NCBI RefSeq assembly: GCF_037974265.1
Contig: NZ_CP150233.1
Location: 6,572,001 to 6,636,000, forward strand
From: Paenibacillus sp. FSL R5-0623
GTDB lineage: Bacteria; Bacillota; Bacilli; Paenibacillales; Paenibacillaceae
Length of the DNA: 64,000 nucleotides
Reading direction: 5' to 3'
The notes under the pieces are model-generated. The model saw only the letters and a list, made by a program, of their open reading frames with translations. It made no database searches and was not told the origin of the DNA. Below, piece after piece: positions 1-8,385 of this stretch (position 1 is its first letter; each line of letters begins with the position of its first letter). Made by a program: the position numbers and the translations under genes.

Positions 1-61
1 GAGGACATGCGAAACAAATGGTATCGTGAAGACATTTCAACCTGCTCAGAGGGGGGACAAG

Positions 62-595
62 ATGACAAATTCTAATGTATTCAACCAGTCTAATGGGCCC
101 CTGTTCACTCAACTGACCAACAGCTATGCAGCCCCGGGGATTGAGGCTTCGGTAAATACCGGTGCGGCTGCGGCAGGCAGTTTTTTTGCCCTGACGACAA
201 ACAATATATCAATTCCTTCCAGCCAAAACCTACTTCTTCAAATCCTGAATGCGACTGGAAGTGGCAGAACAGTACGTATTGCCAGCCTTTCGGGAGGTAC
301 AACTGCTGCAGCTACACTGCTCGTTTATTCTGGCGGCACAGTGACCGTAGGAACTACACCTGTACCCGTCAATACGTTGCTTGGCAACACCAACACCAGC
401 ATCGTGACCACCAGGCAAAATACCGGCACTCTTGGGGGTACGTTCACAGCCTTGCTCAGCGTACCTCTTACTGCGGGAATGTATTCTTTGGATTTAAACG
501 GTTCCATTGTTGTTCCGCCTGGACAATCACTATCCATTAGTTTAGGAACTGGCAGTCAGACTGCCGCCATTAATCTCTTCTGGTGGGAATTCTGA
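62..595 (+). CDS. Hypothetical beta-rich protein, first of a tandem pair
   Basis: I do not recognise the family. The start is ATG 62, preceded by a strong purine-rich site (GAGGGGGG) at 49-56, giving about 177 residues; an earlier in-frame ATG at 26 lacks a ribosome site. The protein is low in charge and rich in Ser, Thr, Gly, Asn and Ala with alternating hydrophobics, typical of a beta-sandwich. It has no evident signal peptide and ends in the aromatic motif FWWEF. The next gene shares its N-terminal NVFN..N pattern, the central SGxGxTxxxxxLSGG motif, the VVPPGQ motif near the C terminus and the WWE ending, so the two are tandem paralogues. Such beta-rich cytoplasm-made proteins can be spore or surface appendage subunits, but that is speculation. 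The gene is probably co-transcribed with its neighbour 30 bp away. Confidence 0.75.
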   Translation: MTNSNVFNQSNGPLFTQLTNSYAAPGIEASVNTGAAAAGSFFALTTNNISIPSSQNLLLQILNATGSGRTVRIASLSGGTTAAATLLVYSGGTVTVGTTPVPVNTLLGNTNTSIVTTRQNTGTLGGTFTALLSVPLTAGMYSLDLNGSIVVPPGQSLSISLGTGSQTAAINLFWWEF

Positions 596-625
596 GCATG
601 ATCCTGATAAAAGGAGGTGCACACT

Positions 626-1207
626 GTGCCAAACAATAATGTATTTAATCCATTAAATCTGCCCATCTATACGTCCAACACCAACACGTATATTTCTCCT
701 GGCATTGTTGCTCCTCCGGAGAATAATGCTGGCAGTACAGGCAATCTGTACAATGCAGGTTCCACCAACTCCACAACACTGGGATTGCTCGGAGGAACGG
801 TTATCGCCACCGTACAATTGGCCAATCCAGCAGGGAGTGGGAAAACCCTATACGTATCACGGCTCTCTGGTGGAATTACGGTCTCACTCAATCTGTTATC
901 TTCCTTCAGCGGTTCCATGAGTCTAACTGCGAATGGAACGCTAAGCTCTCCCAGCACACTAACATCGGTGAACAGCAATCTTTCCAGCAGCAATACCAGC
1001 GTAGCCATCGTACGATTCTCTGCTGCTGCGCCTTCAGGAGCGACCCCATTGATGGCTATGCCCCTTCAAGCAGGGCCGTTTCTGTCCAATGAATATGGCC
1101 GCTACGTGGTTCCTCCGGGTCAAGCCATTAATCTCTCTGTCAGCGGATCACTTTCGGTTGGAGGACTGATGGCCTCCACTGCTTATTTTGCTTGGTGGGA
1201 AGTATGA
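626..1207 (+). CDS. Hypothetical beta-rich protein, second of a tandem pair
   Basis: Paralogue of the preceding gene, about 193 residues from GTG 626. That start is chosen because AAGGAGG lies at 611-617, 8 bp upstream; the GTG at 617 overlaps the ribosome site and is unlikely. The protein begins PNNNVFNPLN, has a central SGKTLYVSRLSGG segment, a VVPPGQAINLSVSG segment near the end and closes with AYFAWWEV. It carries an extra Asn/Ser/Thr-rich stretch (roughly residues 25-50) compared with its twin. No membrane segment or enzyme motif is visible. A stem-loop directly downstream closes the two-gene unit. Function unknown; a structural surface or spore-coat role is only a guess. Confidence 0.78.
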   Translation: MPNNNVFNPLNLPIYTSNTNTYISPGIVAPPENNAGSTGNLYNAGSTNSTTLGLLGGTVIATVQLANPAGSGKTLYVSRLSGGITVSLNLLSSFSGSMSLTANGTLSSPSTLTSVNSNLSSSNTSVAIVRFSAAAPSGATPLMAMPLQAGPFLSNEYGRYVVPPGQAINLSVSGSLSVGGLMASTAYFAWWEV

Positions 1208-1242
1208 TTGTTCAACGATGTATTACAAAGGCAATGTGCGTA

Positions 1243-1279
1243 AACATCCGCCTTCGGATGAGTACCGAAAGCGGATGTT
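1243..1279 (+). terminator. Stem-loop after the paralogue pair
   Basis: Nested inverted repeat: outer arms AACATCCGC (1243-1251) and GCGGATGTT (1271-1279), inner arms CTTCGG and CCGAAAG. The following CTTTATATT is only modestly T-rich, so termination strength is uncertain. Confidence 0.55.
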
Positions 1280-1322
1280 CTTTATATTGTAGATGGATGA
1301 TTACATGTCCAGGCAAAGGCTA

Positions 1323-2654
1323 TCAGGCCGATTCCTGTGGAATGATCTCTTTTGCTTCAGACACGAGAGGTTGATTCCCCTCCCACAAGATGCGTTGCAG
1401 TAGTATACCGGCAAGACCAATTACCAGCGTAGCGAGACCGATATATTGAAAGGTGGGGCTCGGCCCCGCAACTCGAATGAGCGCTCCACCTGCAAGTGGA
1501 GCTACAACCAGTACAACACTGGACAGTGAATTTTGAATGCCAAAGACGCGCCCTACATAGGCAGGAGGGGTTTCCTTTTGCAGCAAATAATTCAGAGTTA
1601 CCATAAAGAGCCCATTACCCAGCCCAATGCAGAGACCCCAGATAATGATCCAAATTTCTGGTGTTTGTGGGCCGATCCACCCCAGTGCAGCGATTCCGGC
1701 ACCCACGAACAGATATCCTCCACCCAGTCCCCACCCATACCCAATTCTCGGCAAGCGATTTAACAACAAAATGATGATGACTGCCCCTGCTCCTGCCGAC
1801 GATCCCAACCAGCCGAGCAGTGATTCATTACCTGGCTTGATCTCCCGAAACAGGGTCGTAAACTGATAATCAATCATGAGAATGGCCATGAGTCCAAAAC
1901 AGCCGAACAGAATCGTACTCAGCACGGTGCGACTGCTCTGAATAAAAAGCCAACCTTGCTTCCACTGGGAGAACAAGGATTCAGTTCCATCCTTTTCACT
2001 AGCAGCACTTCCGTCTGATTCTACGGACTCTGACTTCTCCACCAAACGCCGCAAGGGCCATAATACTGTGCCTGACAACAGGCGGGTAAAGGCATTAATG
2101 ACAATACAGATTTGTGGTGAAAAGAAGGCCAAAATGACTGCACCCAGAAGTGGACCCGCCACTTTCGAACACTGGCTCACAAAGCCGTTAAGAGACGATG
2201 CCTGAAACAGATGCTCCTCTGCCACCACCTGACGGGTTAACGCCTGCTGAGCCGGAACATGGAACACTCCCATCATGGCACGCAGGGCGAGCAGTGGAAG
2301 CAACCATGCCGGGCTTGGTGCGAATAAAATAGCAACGGTTAATCCCACGGTGATTACATCACACAGGATCATGATTTTCACTTTGTGCAGTCGATCAGCC
2401 AGAGCACCTGCAAAGGAGCCAAGCAGTATACCCGGGACAGCCATACATACAGGAATAAGTGCAATGATCAGTGGATCGGCTCCCCAGCGGTAGGCCACCA
2501 TCACCTGGATGGCAAGTGCATCGAACCAATCTCCAAACGTAGCCAGCGAGTATGCGATAAACATGCGGACAAACCGGAGGTTAGTCCATAAGCTTTTGGA
2601 AGATTGCGCAGATGAGGCGGGCGATTCGGTGGATTCAGTTGAAATGACGGTCAT
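1323..2654 (-). CDS. MFS transporter (drug/siderophore exporter type)
   Basis: 443-residue major facilitator superfamily protein of the MFS_3/enterobactin-exporter-like type, predicted to export small molecules across the cytoplasmic membrane by proton antiport. Around twelve hydrophobic segments are visible. The loop after the second segment carries the MFS signature GALADRLHK (about residues 84-92), and the N-terminal hydrophilic tail of about 25 residues is Ser-rich. A charged central loop (about 215-235, SEKDGTESLFSQWKQG) separates the two halves. The start is ATG 2654 with GGGAGGAAG just upstream. It lies 70 bp downstream of a winged-helix/TPR-like regulator on the same strand, which may control it. 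The substrate cannot be told. Confidence 0.88.
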   Translation of the reverse strand: MTVISTESTESPASSAQSSKSLWTNLRFVRMFIAYSLATFGDWFDALAIQVMVAYRWGADPLIIALIPVCMAVPGILLGSFAGALADRLHKVKIMILCDVITVGLTVAILFAPSPAWLLPLLALRAMMGVFHVPAQQALTRQVVAEEHLFQASSLNGFVSQCSKVAGPLLGAVILAFFSPQICIVINAFTRLLSGTVLWPLRRLVEKSESVESDGSAASEKDGTESLFSQWKQGWLFIQSSRTVLSTILFGCFGLMAILMIDYQFTTLFREIKPGNESLLGWLGSSAGAGAVIIILLLNRLPRIGYGWGLGGGYLFVGAGIAALGWIGPQTPEIWIIIWGLCIGLGNGLFMVTLNYLLQKETPPAYVGRVFGIQNSLSSVVLVVAPLAGGALIRVAGPSPTFQYIGLATLVIGLAGILLQRILWEGNQPLVSEAKEIIPQESA

Positions 2655-2723
2655 ACATGTACTTCCTCCCTTGATTACAGCCGTTAGCGGTCTGTATGTT
2701 CCTTGGCTGTAATCATAAAGAAG

Positions 2724-3902
2724 TTATATCAGAGGAAGATCAGAGGATGGGGGGATAGGGGATAAAAAGTTACGTATTTCATCTACAATTTGCTGTCCAT
2801 ATGCGGGAACACCGTAACTTTTGCTGATCTCTGCATACACTTGATGATATTTGCTGGGAAGTCTGCCTTCAATTCGATGATGATCCAGGAATAGGAGAAT
2901 CTGATATGCAGCATTCAGATATAGCGGTGCGTTCAGCGACATTTTCAATACATCCAGACCGTCATCCATTCTTAACTCTGCCTCATGAATCCGTCCCTGC
3001 CGAAGTAACCATAATCCTTCCATCACCTGAAAACGTCCGATCTCTCGCAGATAGGGTGCATCCTTTAATCCTGACCGCAGAACTGCCATCTGTGCCTCAA
3101 CAGCTTCACCGCTACCACCCCACAGTTCCACATACAACGCTGCAAGTGCCACAGGCAGTCTGAAATTCTTGAGCTCGTCAGTCTCTATTACACGATACGT
3201 TTCCTCCAGTTGTGCTTTGGCCCGTTGATATTGGCCCACCTCTACATAGACTTCAATGATGTTCAGAATGCGGAGTTCGCGAAACTGATCGGCAGACAAT
3301 GCCGATGAATTCAGCGCCTGTTCATACAACTGAATACTATCCGCCGGCTCGATCAGGGGGTGCACGAAAATCAGTAGCCAATATAGTCGCTCCTCAAAGG
3401 GAATTTCCTTTGTTGTAATCAGCCATTCCAGATCCCCCTGTATAAAACGGATATACAACTGATAATAAGGGGCAATCTGAATGCCGAGTGCTTCCTGCTG
3501 TTGAACCAGGGTCTGTATGGCATTTCCCTGCCCAAACAAGTGATATTTACGAAGTAATCCGTGAATGACTTCCTGCATTTCTGGGTCCTGAGCAGAAGGG
3601 CTAGCGGGTAGAGCGGACTTGTTCTCATGCACAGCAAGCCGATATCCGTAGCCCCGTACTGTATCCAGACGGATCTCATCCCAGCGTTTCAGCTTCTTGC
3701 GCAGGCGATAGATATGATCGTCCACGGTGCGTTCAACCGGATACTCCAGCGGCCATACCCGGTCCAACAGTTGGCTGCGAGTGAAGGCTTTTTCCTTGTT
3801 TTCATACAGAAAATGCAACAGTGCAAATTCCTTGGCGAGCAGGAGAATGGACTCTGTACGCCGCGTAACCGTATATGTCCCTTCATCCAATTGCAAAGAC
3901 AT
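2724..3902 (-). CDS. Winged-helix transcriptional regulator with C-terminal TPR-like domain
   Basis: 392 residues. Residues about 1-95 form an OmpR/PhoB-type winged helix (motifs AKEFALLHFLYENKE, FTRSQLLDRVW, RTVDDHIYRLRKKLK, VRGYGYRL), but no receiver domain precedes it. The remaining ~280 residues are helical repeats (TPR-like, with YVEVGQYQRAKAQLEE and LRQGRIHEAELRMDDGL), as in bacterial transcriptional-activator-domain regulators. The start ATG 3902 has AGGAGG 8 bp upstream. The likely job is ligand- or partner-controlled transcription of neighbouring genes, with the MFS gene immediately downstream the natural candidate; that link is inference. Confidence 0.82.
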   Translation of the reverse strand: MSLQLDEGTYTVTRRTESILLLAKEFALLHFLYENKEKAFTRSQLLDRVWPLEYPVERTVDDHIYRLRKKLKRWDEIRLDTVRGYGYRLAVHENKSALPASPSAQDPEMQEVIHGLLRKYHLFGQGNAIQTLVQQQEALGIQIAPYYQLYIRFIQGDLEWLITTKEIPFEERLYWLLIFVHPLIEPADSIQLYEQALNSSALSADQFRELRILNIIEVYVEVGQYQRAKAQLEETYRVIETDELKNFRLPVALAALYVELWGGSGEAVEAQMAVLRSGLKDAPYLREIGRFQVMEGLWLLRQGRIHEAELRMDDGLDVLKMSLNAPLYLNAAYQILLFLDHHRIEGRLPSKYHQVYAEISKSYGVPAYGQQIVDEIRNFLSPIPPSSDLPLI

Positions 3903-3986
3903 GTCAGGGTCCTCCTACTATGTATAATTCGCTATTCCGAAATAATATAGATTCATTCCACTTTCTTCAACGTGTTCAACATACCA

Positions 3987-4020
3987 TAAAAACCCTTTGC
4001 GAGAACGCAAAAGGTTTTTA
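3987..4020 (-). terminator. Terminator of the ABC_sub_bind importer operon
   Basis: Arms TAAAAACCCTTTGCG (3987-4001) and CGCAAAAGGTTTTTA (4006-4020) pair with one mismatch around a 4-nt loop and give a T-run in the minus direction. It is symmetrical enough to work both ways. Confidence 0.8.
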
Positions 4021-4095
4021 TCGTCTAACTTATAGCTGGCTTAGATTGTAGATCACGCTACGTATATCTGTTCTTCCAACAAGTATTACCTTGCC

Positions 4096-4890
4096 TTAAC
4101 CCAGCACGACACGATCGTCCGCCATTTTTTTGCCGCTAATCCGTTCGAATTCACCAAGCAACTCAGGTACAGTCAACGTACGCTTGCGCTCTTCGCTGAC
4201 ATCCAGAATAATTCGGCCTTTGTCCATCATAATCAGACGGTTACCCAGACGAATGGCCTGCTCCATATTGTGCGTCACCATCAATGTAGTCAGTCTCATC
4301 TCACGCACAAGTGTCTCCGTTAGTTCCGTGATCAGTTCAGCACGTGAAGGGTCAAGTGCGGCCGTATGCTCATCCAGCAGTAGTATCTGCGGTTGGGTAA
4401 AGGTCGCCATCAATAGACTAAGTGCCTGCCGCTCCCCACCTGACAAGAGACCGACTTTCGCGTTAGGCCGCTTCTCCAGTCCGATTCCCAGCTTCTCCAA
4501 TTGCGTGTTGAAAATCTCACGTCTGGCACGGGTAACGCCGAAGCCCAATCCACGTCCTTTGCCTCGCTTGTATGCCATCGCCATATTTTCTTCAATGGAC
4601 ATATGTGGTGCTGTTCCTGCCATCGGGTCCTGAAACACCCGGCCAATCCAGCTGCTGCGTTTATGCTCCGGCAGGTTTTTAATGGAGCGGTCATTGATCA
4701 GCACATCACCCATATCCGGCTTCATCACACCCGAAATGATGTTCATCAGCGTGGATTTACCGGCTCCGTTACTGCCAATCACCGTCACAAAATCTCCCGG
4801 ATTCATCGTCAGATTCACGCCAACCAGCGCGGTCTTCTCGTCCGTTGTGCCTGGGTTGAACAGCTTGGTTACTTGCGTAATCTCCAGCAT
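4096..4890 (-). CDS. ABC transporter ATPase, TrpZ-like
   Basis: About 264-residue ATP-binding protein that powers the import system made of this gene, the permease and the lipoprotein upstream. Visible motifs are Walker A GSNGAGKST, signature LSGGERQALS, Walker B ILLLDEHTAALDPS and the H-loop VTHNME. The start ATG 4890 is preferred over GTG 4896 because GGGAGG lies 9 bp before it and only 3 bp before the GTG. The permease stop codon sits immediately upstream, so translation is coupled. In this family (ABC_sub_bind systems, including streptococcal TrpXYZ) the substrate is often tryptophan, but nothing here fixes the substrate. Confidence 0.9.
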   Translation of the reverse strand: MLEITQVTKLFNPGTTDEKTALVGVNLTMNPGDFVTVIGSNGAGKSTLMNIISGVMKPDMGDVLINDRSIKNLPEHKRSSWIGRVFQDPMAGTAPHMSIEENMAMAYKRGKGRGLGFGVTRARREIFNTQLEKLGIGLEKRPNAKVGLLSGGERQALSLLMATFTQPQILLLDEHTAALDPSRAELITELTETLVREMRLTTLMVTHNMEQAIRLGNRLIMMDKGRIILDVSEERKRTLTVPELLGEFERISGKKMADDRVVLG

Positions 4891-4892
4891 GC

Positions 4893-5813
4893 TCACATAC
4901 CTCCCTTCGCCTGATGACCCCCGGATCGCATCAACTCTTCCGTTCGTTTGCGAGCCAGACTACGCTGCTTCATGGAGCGTTGCATAGTAGGGAATACCAA
5001 TGCAATAATGACAATTACCGCGGTGATCAACTTCAGATCAGATGTATCAAACCATTCCACTTGAAGGGCAAGCGCGACCACAATTCGGTATATGATTGAA
5101 CCAACGATCGCTGCAAGTGTAGCCCAGAATACCGTTCTTGCTCCAAGAATGGCTTCACCGATAATCACTGAAGCCAGTCCGATGACGATCATACCAATAC
5201 CCATCGTGATGTCCGCAAAGCCTGATTGCTGTGCAATGAATGCACCAGACAGGGCAACCAATCCATTGGATAAGCTGACCCCTACAATCGTAGTCACATC
5301 CGTATTTGCACCAAAGCTGCGAATCATGCGTTTGTTATCACCTGTCGCGCGAAGTGCCAGTCCAACATCTGTTTTCATGAACAGATCGAGCATGATTTTA
5401 AACACCAGCACCACGATGATAATTAGTACCATGACATGCTCACCTGAGAATGGATTATCCATACCCATAATGGATTTATTCGGTGCGCCAAGAATACGCA
5501 TATTAATGGAGTAGAGCGCGATCATCATCAAGATCCCGGATAACAATCCATTAATCTTGCCTTTGGTATGAAGCAGGCCCGTACAAGCTCCGGCTACCAT
5601 ACCGCCAGCCATTGCCGCCAGACAGGCGAGCCAAGGAGAAAAGTCATTGGAGATCATAACCGCCGCGATTGCGCCTCCTGTTGTAAAACTTCCGTCTACG
5701 GTAAGGTCAGGAAAATCGAGTATGCGGAACGTAATATACACACCAAGTGCCATCAGTGCATATAAAAGCCCCAGCTCGATCGCCCCTTCAATTGAATTCC
5801 AGCTTATACTCAC
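4893..5813 (-). CDS. ABC transporter permease, TrpY-like
   Basis: About 306-residue integral membrane permease with eight or more hydrophobic segments (for example GLLYALMALGVYITFRIL near the N terminus and the conserved FPDLTVDGSFTTGGA motif at about residues 33-48). Such motifs are shared with branched-chain amino acid-type permeases used by ABC_sub_bind importers. The start is taken as GTG 5813 because AGGGAGG lies 8 bp upstream; an in-frame start at 5861 would add 16 residues and lacks a ribosome site. It stands between the lipoprotein and ATPase genes in one operon on the minus strand. Confidence 0.88.
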   Translation of the reverse strand: MSISWNSIEGAIELGLLYALMALGVYITFRILDFPDLTVDGSFTTGGAIAAVMISNDFSPWLACLAAMAGGMVAGACTGLLHTKGKINGLLSGILMMIALYSINMRILGAPNKSIMGMDNPFSGEHVMVLIIIVVLVFKIMLDLFMKTDVGLALRATGDNKRMIRSFGANTDVTTIVGVSLSNGLVALSGAFIAQQSGFADITMGIGMIVIGLASVIIGEAILGARTVFWATLAAIVGSIIYRIVVALALQVEWFDTSDLKLITAVIVIIALVFPTMQRSMKQRSLARKRTEELMRSGGHQAKGGM

Positions 5814-5938
5814 GCTACTTCCTCCCTGTCTATCGATAAGAATGAGGCGAACCCGTTGCACGTCCGCCTCGCATTCATACTGCCGGATTAAACTCCGGTC
5901 AGATTATTGAATCAATCTCATAACTCATTATATTGATT

Positions 5939-6988
5939 CTATTGAATAATGTTGTTTTCCTGGTCTTTTACTTCCGCTTTCATCTCATCCGTAACCGTGA
6001 TACCTTGGGCTTCAGCCGCTTTCAGGTTCAGGATCAGATCCAGTTTGTCCGGAACGGTGACTTTCATATCACCAGGTTTTGTACCATTTTTCAGAATGTC
6101 CGCGGCCATCTCACCAACCTGATATCCATGGTCATAATATTTGAAGCCAACGGTTGCGAAAGCTCCTTTTTCAACGGTATCCCGATCACTGGAGAAGAAC
6201 GGAATTTTATTACTGTTTGCCGTTTGGATGATCGTATCCACCGCACTCACGACAGAGTTATCAAGCGTGATGTAGAAGGCGTCTACTTTGCCAACAAGAG
6301 AATCCGTTGCCTGTTTTACTTCAGATGTATTCGTAACTGGTGCTTTCACCAGCTTGATATTATGTGTTGCCAGCGCTTTTTCTGCGTTATCTGCCATAAC
6401 CACCGCATTTGGTTCACCCTCGTTAATGACCAAGCCCACCGTTTTCACATCCGGCAGATTTTTGGCGATAAAGTCAGCCAATTGTACAATGGCCTCTGGA
6501 TTCGTGTCGGATGCACCTGTAACATTGCCGCCCGGCTTATCCATATCGGTCACCAGTTTGGCACCCAGTGGGTCTGTCACTGCTGCAAACAACAATGGCT
6601 TGTCCTTCACTTGTTGAGCCAGAGCCAGCGCAGATGGTGTTGCGATGCCGAGTACGAGATCATTTTTGGAATCACCCGAGATTTTCTGTGCAATGGACAA
6701 GTTGTTCGTTGAATCACCTTGCGCGTTATTGTAATCAATTTTGAGGTTCTTGTTCTCTTCAATGCCTGCTTCCTTCAGGGCTGCGATGAAACCTTCGCGT
6801 GTGGCATCCAGGGATGGATGTTCAACAATCTGGGAGATGGCAATCTGATATGATTTTTCCTCACTGCCTCCACCTGTTGTAGTCCCTGATCCTTCGGATT
6901 CCGAGCCTGTACCGCTGTTATTTCCGCAACCTGCTGCAACGATCATTGAAGCAACCATCATCAGTGACATCCAAAATTTCTTTTTCAT
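5939..6988 (-). CDS. ABC substrate-binding lipoprotein (ABC_sub_bind family, TrpX-like)
   Basis: 349 residues with a lipoprotein signal peptide (MKKKFWMSLMMVASMIVAAGC, lipid-modified Cys21) followed by a Gly/Ser/Thr linker and a periplasmic-binding fold. Motifs such as QIVEHPSLDATREGF, NAQGDSTNNLSIAQK and AVTDPLGAKLV are characteristic of the ABC_sub_bind family (PF04392). It captures the ligand outside the cell and hands it to the permease. The gene heads the operon. I looked for a T-box or other leader motif upstream, as might be expected for tryptophan uptake, and saw none, so a tryptophan substrate remains only a family-based possibility. Confidence 0.9.
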   Translation of the reverse strand: MKKKFWMSLMMVASMIVAAGCGNNSGTGSESEGSGTTTGGGSEEKSYQIAISQIVEHPSLDATREGFIAALKEAGIEENKNLKIDYNNAQGDSTNNLSIAQKISGDSKNDLVLGIATPSALALAQQVKDKPLLFAAVTDPLGAKLVTDMDKPGGNVTGASDTNPEAIVQLADFIAKNLPDVKTVGLVINEGEPNAVVMADNAEKALATHNIKLVKAPVTNTSEVKQATDSLVGKVDAFYITLDNSVVSAVDTIIQTANSNKIPFFSSDRDTVEKGAFATVGFKYYDHGYQVGEMAADILKNGTKPGDMKVTVPDKLDLILNLKAAEAQGITVTDEMKAEVKDQENNIIQ

Positions 6989-7390
6989 GTGTGAGAACCC
7001 CTCTCCATCCTATAAAATGTGGTTACCCTTATCGAATTCCATTGACACGATAGGGCGGGACAAAACAAACGCTTCAACGCATTGTTGCTTTGATCGACAA
7101 AAGCAGACAAATATAGACTTTTCTCATGCGACTGAAGTCCATGACCCGTGTTGGTGTTTTATTGTTCCCCTAATATTAAGGTGCGTCCCGATATCCGTCA
7201 ATGGTTGAACCGCTTCCAATTTAGTTTCATCGTATGGTTGTGATAGAAAACATTACATAACGGCAAAAAGGGCATCCCGCAAGTTAGACGAATGGCTCGT
7301 CAAGAAGCTGTAATGAGCTTAGCGCTTCACGTTGACCAGCTGTACCAAGCCAACGTGTTAACGCCAAACAATAGAATTGCCATCTCTCCA
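6989..7390. other. Intergenic region without a supported gene
   Basis: No ORF with a credible ribosome site or family resemblance. The part next to 6988 must hold the promoter of the importer operon, but no convincing -35/-10 pair could be singled out. No T-box, purine or other known riboswitch core was recognised. Confidence 0.5.
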
Positions 7391-7590
7391 AGCGCTAACG
7401 AACCCGAAACATCTTACTGGGGGAATAATCACGATATGAAAATCCTAACGAACCTCACACTCGTTATTCATTCTAATATTAGAATTTGATACCGAGAATC
7501 GGCCAAATTAAGCAAAATAGCGCCTTTACGATTCGTTAAATTTTTAAAAGATCCTTGGAGAGGAAAATAGCGTCTACAGGGTTCGTTAGA
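7391..7590. repeat. Dispersed-type element with four copies of a GGTTCGTTAG motif
   Basis: The motif occurs twice as its complement (CTAACGAACC at 7395-7404 and 7445-7454) and then twice forward (ATTCGTTAA at 7531-7539, GGTTCGTTAG at 7580-7589), arranged symmetrically around about 7490. The two forward copies sit in longer similar units (AAAATAGCG 12-13 bp before each). The arrangement suggests a foldback intergenic element rather than a gene; a 81-codon ORF crossing it on the minus strand has no ribosome site. Confidence 0.55.
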
Positions 7591-7628
7591 GAAATTCCTT
7601 TCATACAGTTTCACGTAACGCAGGATAT

Positions 7629-7670
7629 AAAAAAAAGAGATGGCCTCGACGAAACTCGATACCATCTCTT
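7629..7670 (-). terminator. Terminator of the trhO/SufR-like operon
   Basis: Arms AAGAGATGG (7635-7643) and CCATCTCTT (7662-7670) with a long loop; on the minus strand the stem is followed by a run of eight T. Confidence 0.75.
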
Positions 7671-7725
7671 CTTCTTTACACTTTGAATATCTTTTTATTA
7701 TCTTTTTTTTCAAACTCTCAACCTA

Positions 7726-8373
7726 CTAATTCCCCGACGCTTCGCGAATCTCATACTTGCACCTTTTGCCGCCATCGGCGTAACATTCAGTACGCTCCAC
7801 CTCAGCTTGAAGTAGCGAGCGAAACAGTTCCAGTTCACAGCGGCAAGCCTGCTTGTAGACACTCGCGACTTGTACAATCGGGCAGTTCATTTCCGTAATG
7901 ACGTAAGTTCCATCGTCTTCTCTGGACGCATCCGCCATATATCCGTTGGCATTCTGGATTCGCGCGAGTTCCTCCACCCGTCCGGCCAGATCCTGGCCCT
8001 CCATCTGTGGCAATCCGCTGCGAAGCAGCTTGTCCCGGCGACTCTCGAACAATGCATCCACCACACCGCTACCGGCAGAGTCAGACAATTCTTCAAGCAA
8101 TTCCAGCGTAAGGGATGAATATGATTTTGGAAAAAAGCTGTCCCCGCGTACCGTCAGCTGGTACACCGAGGACGGACGTCCGGCCGTAGCCCGGGCCTCC
8201 CTAACCTCAATCCATCCGTCCTGCTCCAGTGCCGTCAGATGACGGCGAATGGCCATGCCGGTCAGGCCCAGATCAGCTGTCATTTCCCTGGCGGTCAATG
8301 TGCCTTGCTGCTTCAGCATGAACAAAATCCGTTCACGCGTCGTTCGTTCCTCTTCGCGCTTCACGATCAGCAC
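7726..8373 (-). CDS. SufR-like HTH regulator with C-terminal cysteine cluster
   Basis: 215 residues. Residues about 10-65 form a DeoR/ArsR-type winged helix (TRERILFMLKQQG, GMAIRRHLTALEQDGWIEV). The C-terminal part holds Cys residues in ITEMNCPIV, YKQACRCELE and TECYADGGKRCKY, the arrangement of SufR-type repressors that bind an iron-sulfur cluster. The role is therefore probably iron-sulfur- or redox-sensing transcriptional control; cluster binding is inference. The start GTG 8373 has AGGAG 5 bp upstream. It follows trhO by 12 bp and is surely co-transcribed with it. Confidence 0.82.
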   Translation of the reverse strand: MLIVKREEERTTRERILFMLKQQGTLTAREMTADLGLTGMAIRRHLTALEQDGWIEVREARATAGRPSSVYQLTVRGDSFFPKSYSSLTLELLEELSDSAGSGVVDALFESRRDKLLRSGLPQMEGQDLAGRVEELARIQNANGYMADASREDDGTYVITEMNCPIVQVASVYKQACRCELELFRSLLQAEVERTECYADGGKRCKYEIREASGN

Positions 8374-8385
8374 CTGCTCTCCTGC

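Noticed and set aside
5933..6712. 259-codon plus-strand ORF opposite the ABC_sub_bind lipoprotein gene
   Set aside because: It is the antisense shadow of a clear coding gene; composition is Cys/Arg/His-rich and no start signal exists.
6989..7390. Possible T-box or riboswitch leader before the TrpXYZ-like operon
   Set aside because: The conserved AGGGUGGNACCGCG-type box and a specifier/antiterminator pair were looked for on the minus strand and not found.
7391..7590. CRISPR-like array from the four repeated motifs
   Set aside because: Copies are short, in both orientations and unevenly spaced; no cas genes are present.
7468..7713. 81-codon minus-strand ORF in the gap near 7.5 kb
   Set aside because: It crosses the foldback element and a terminator stem, has no ribosome site and no recognisable composition.
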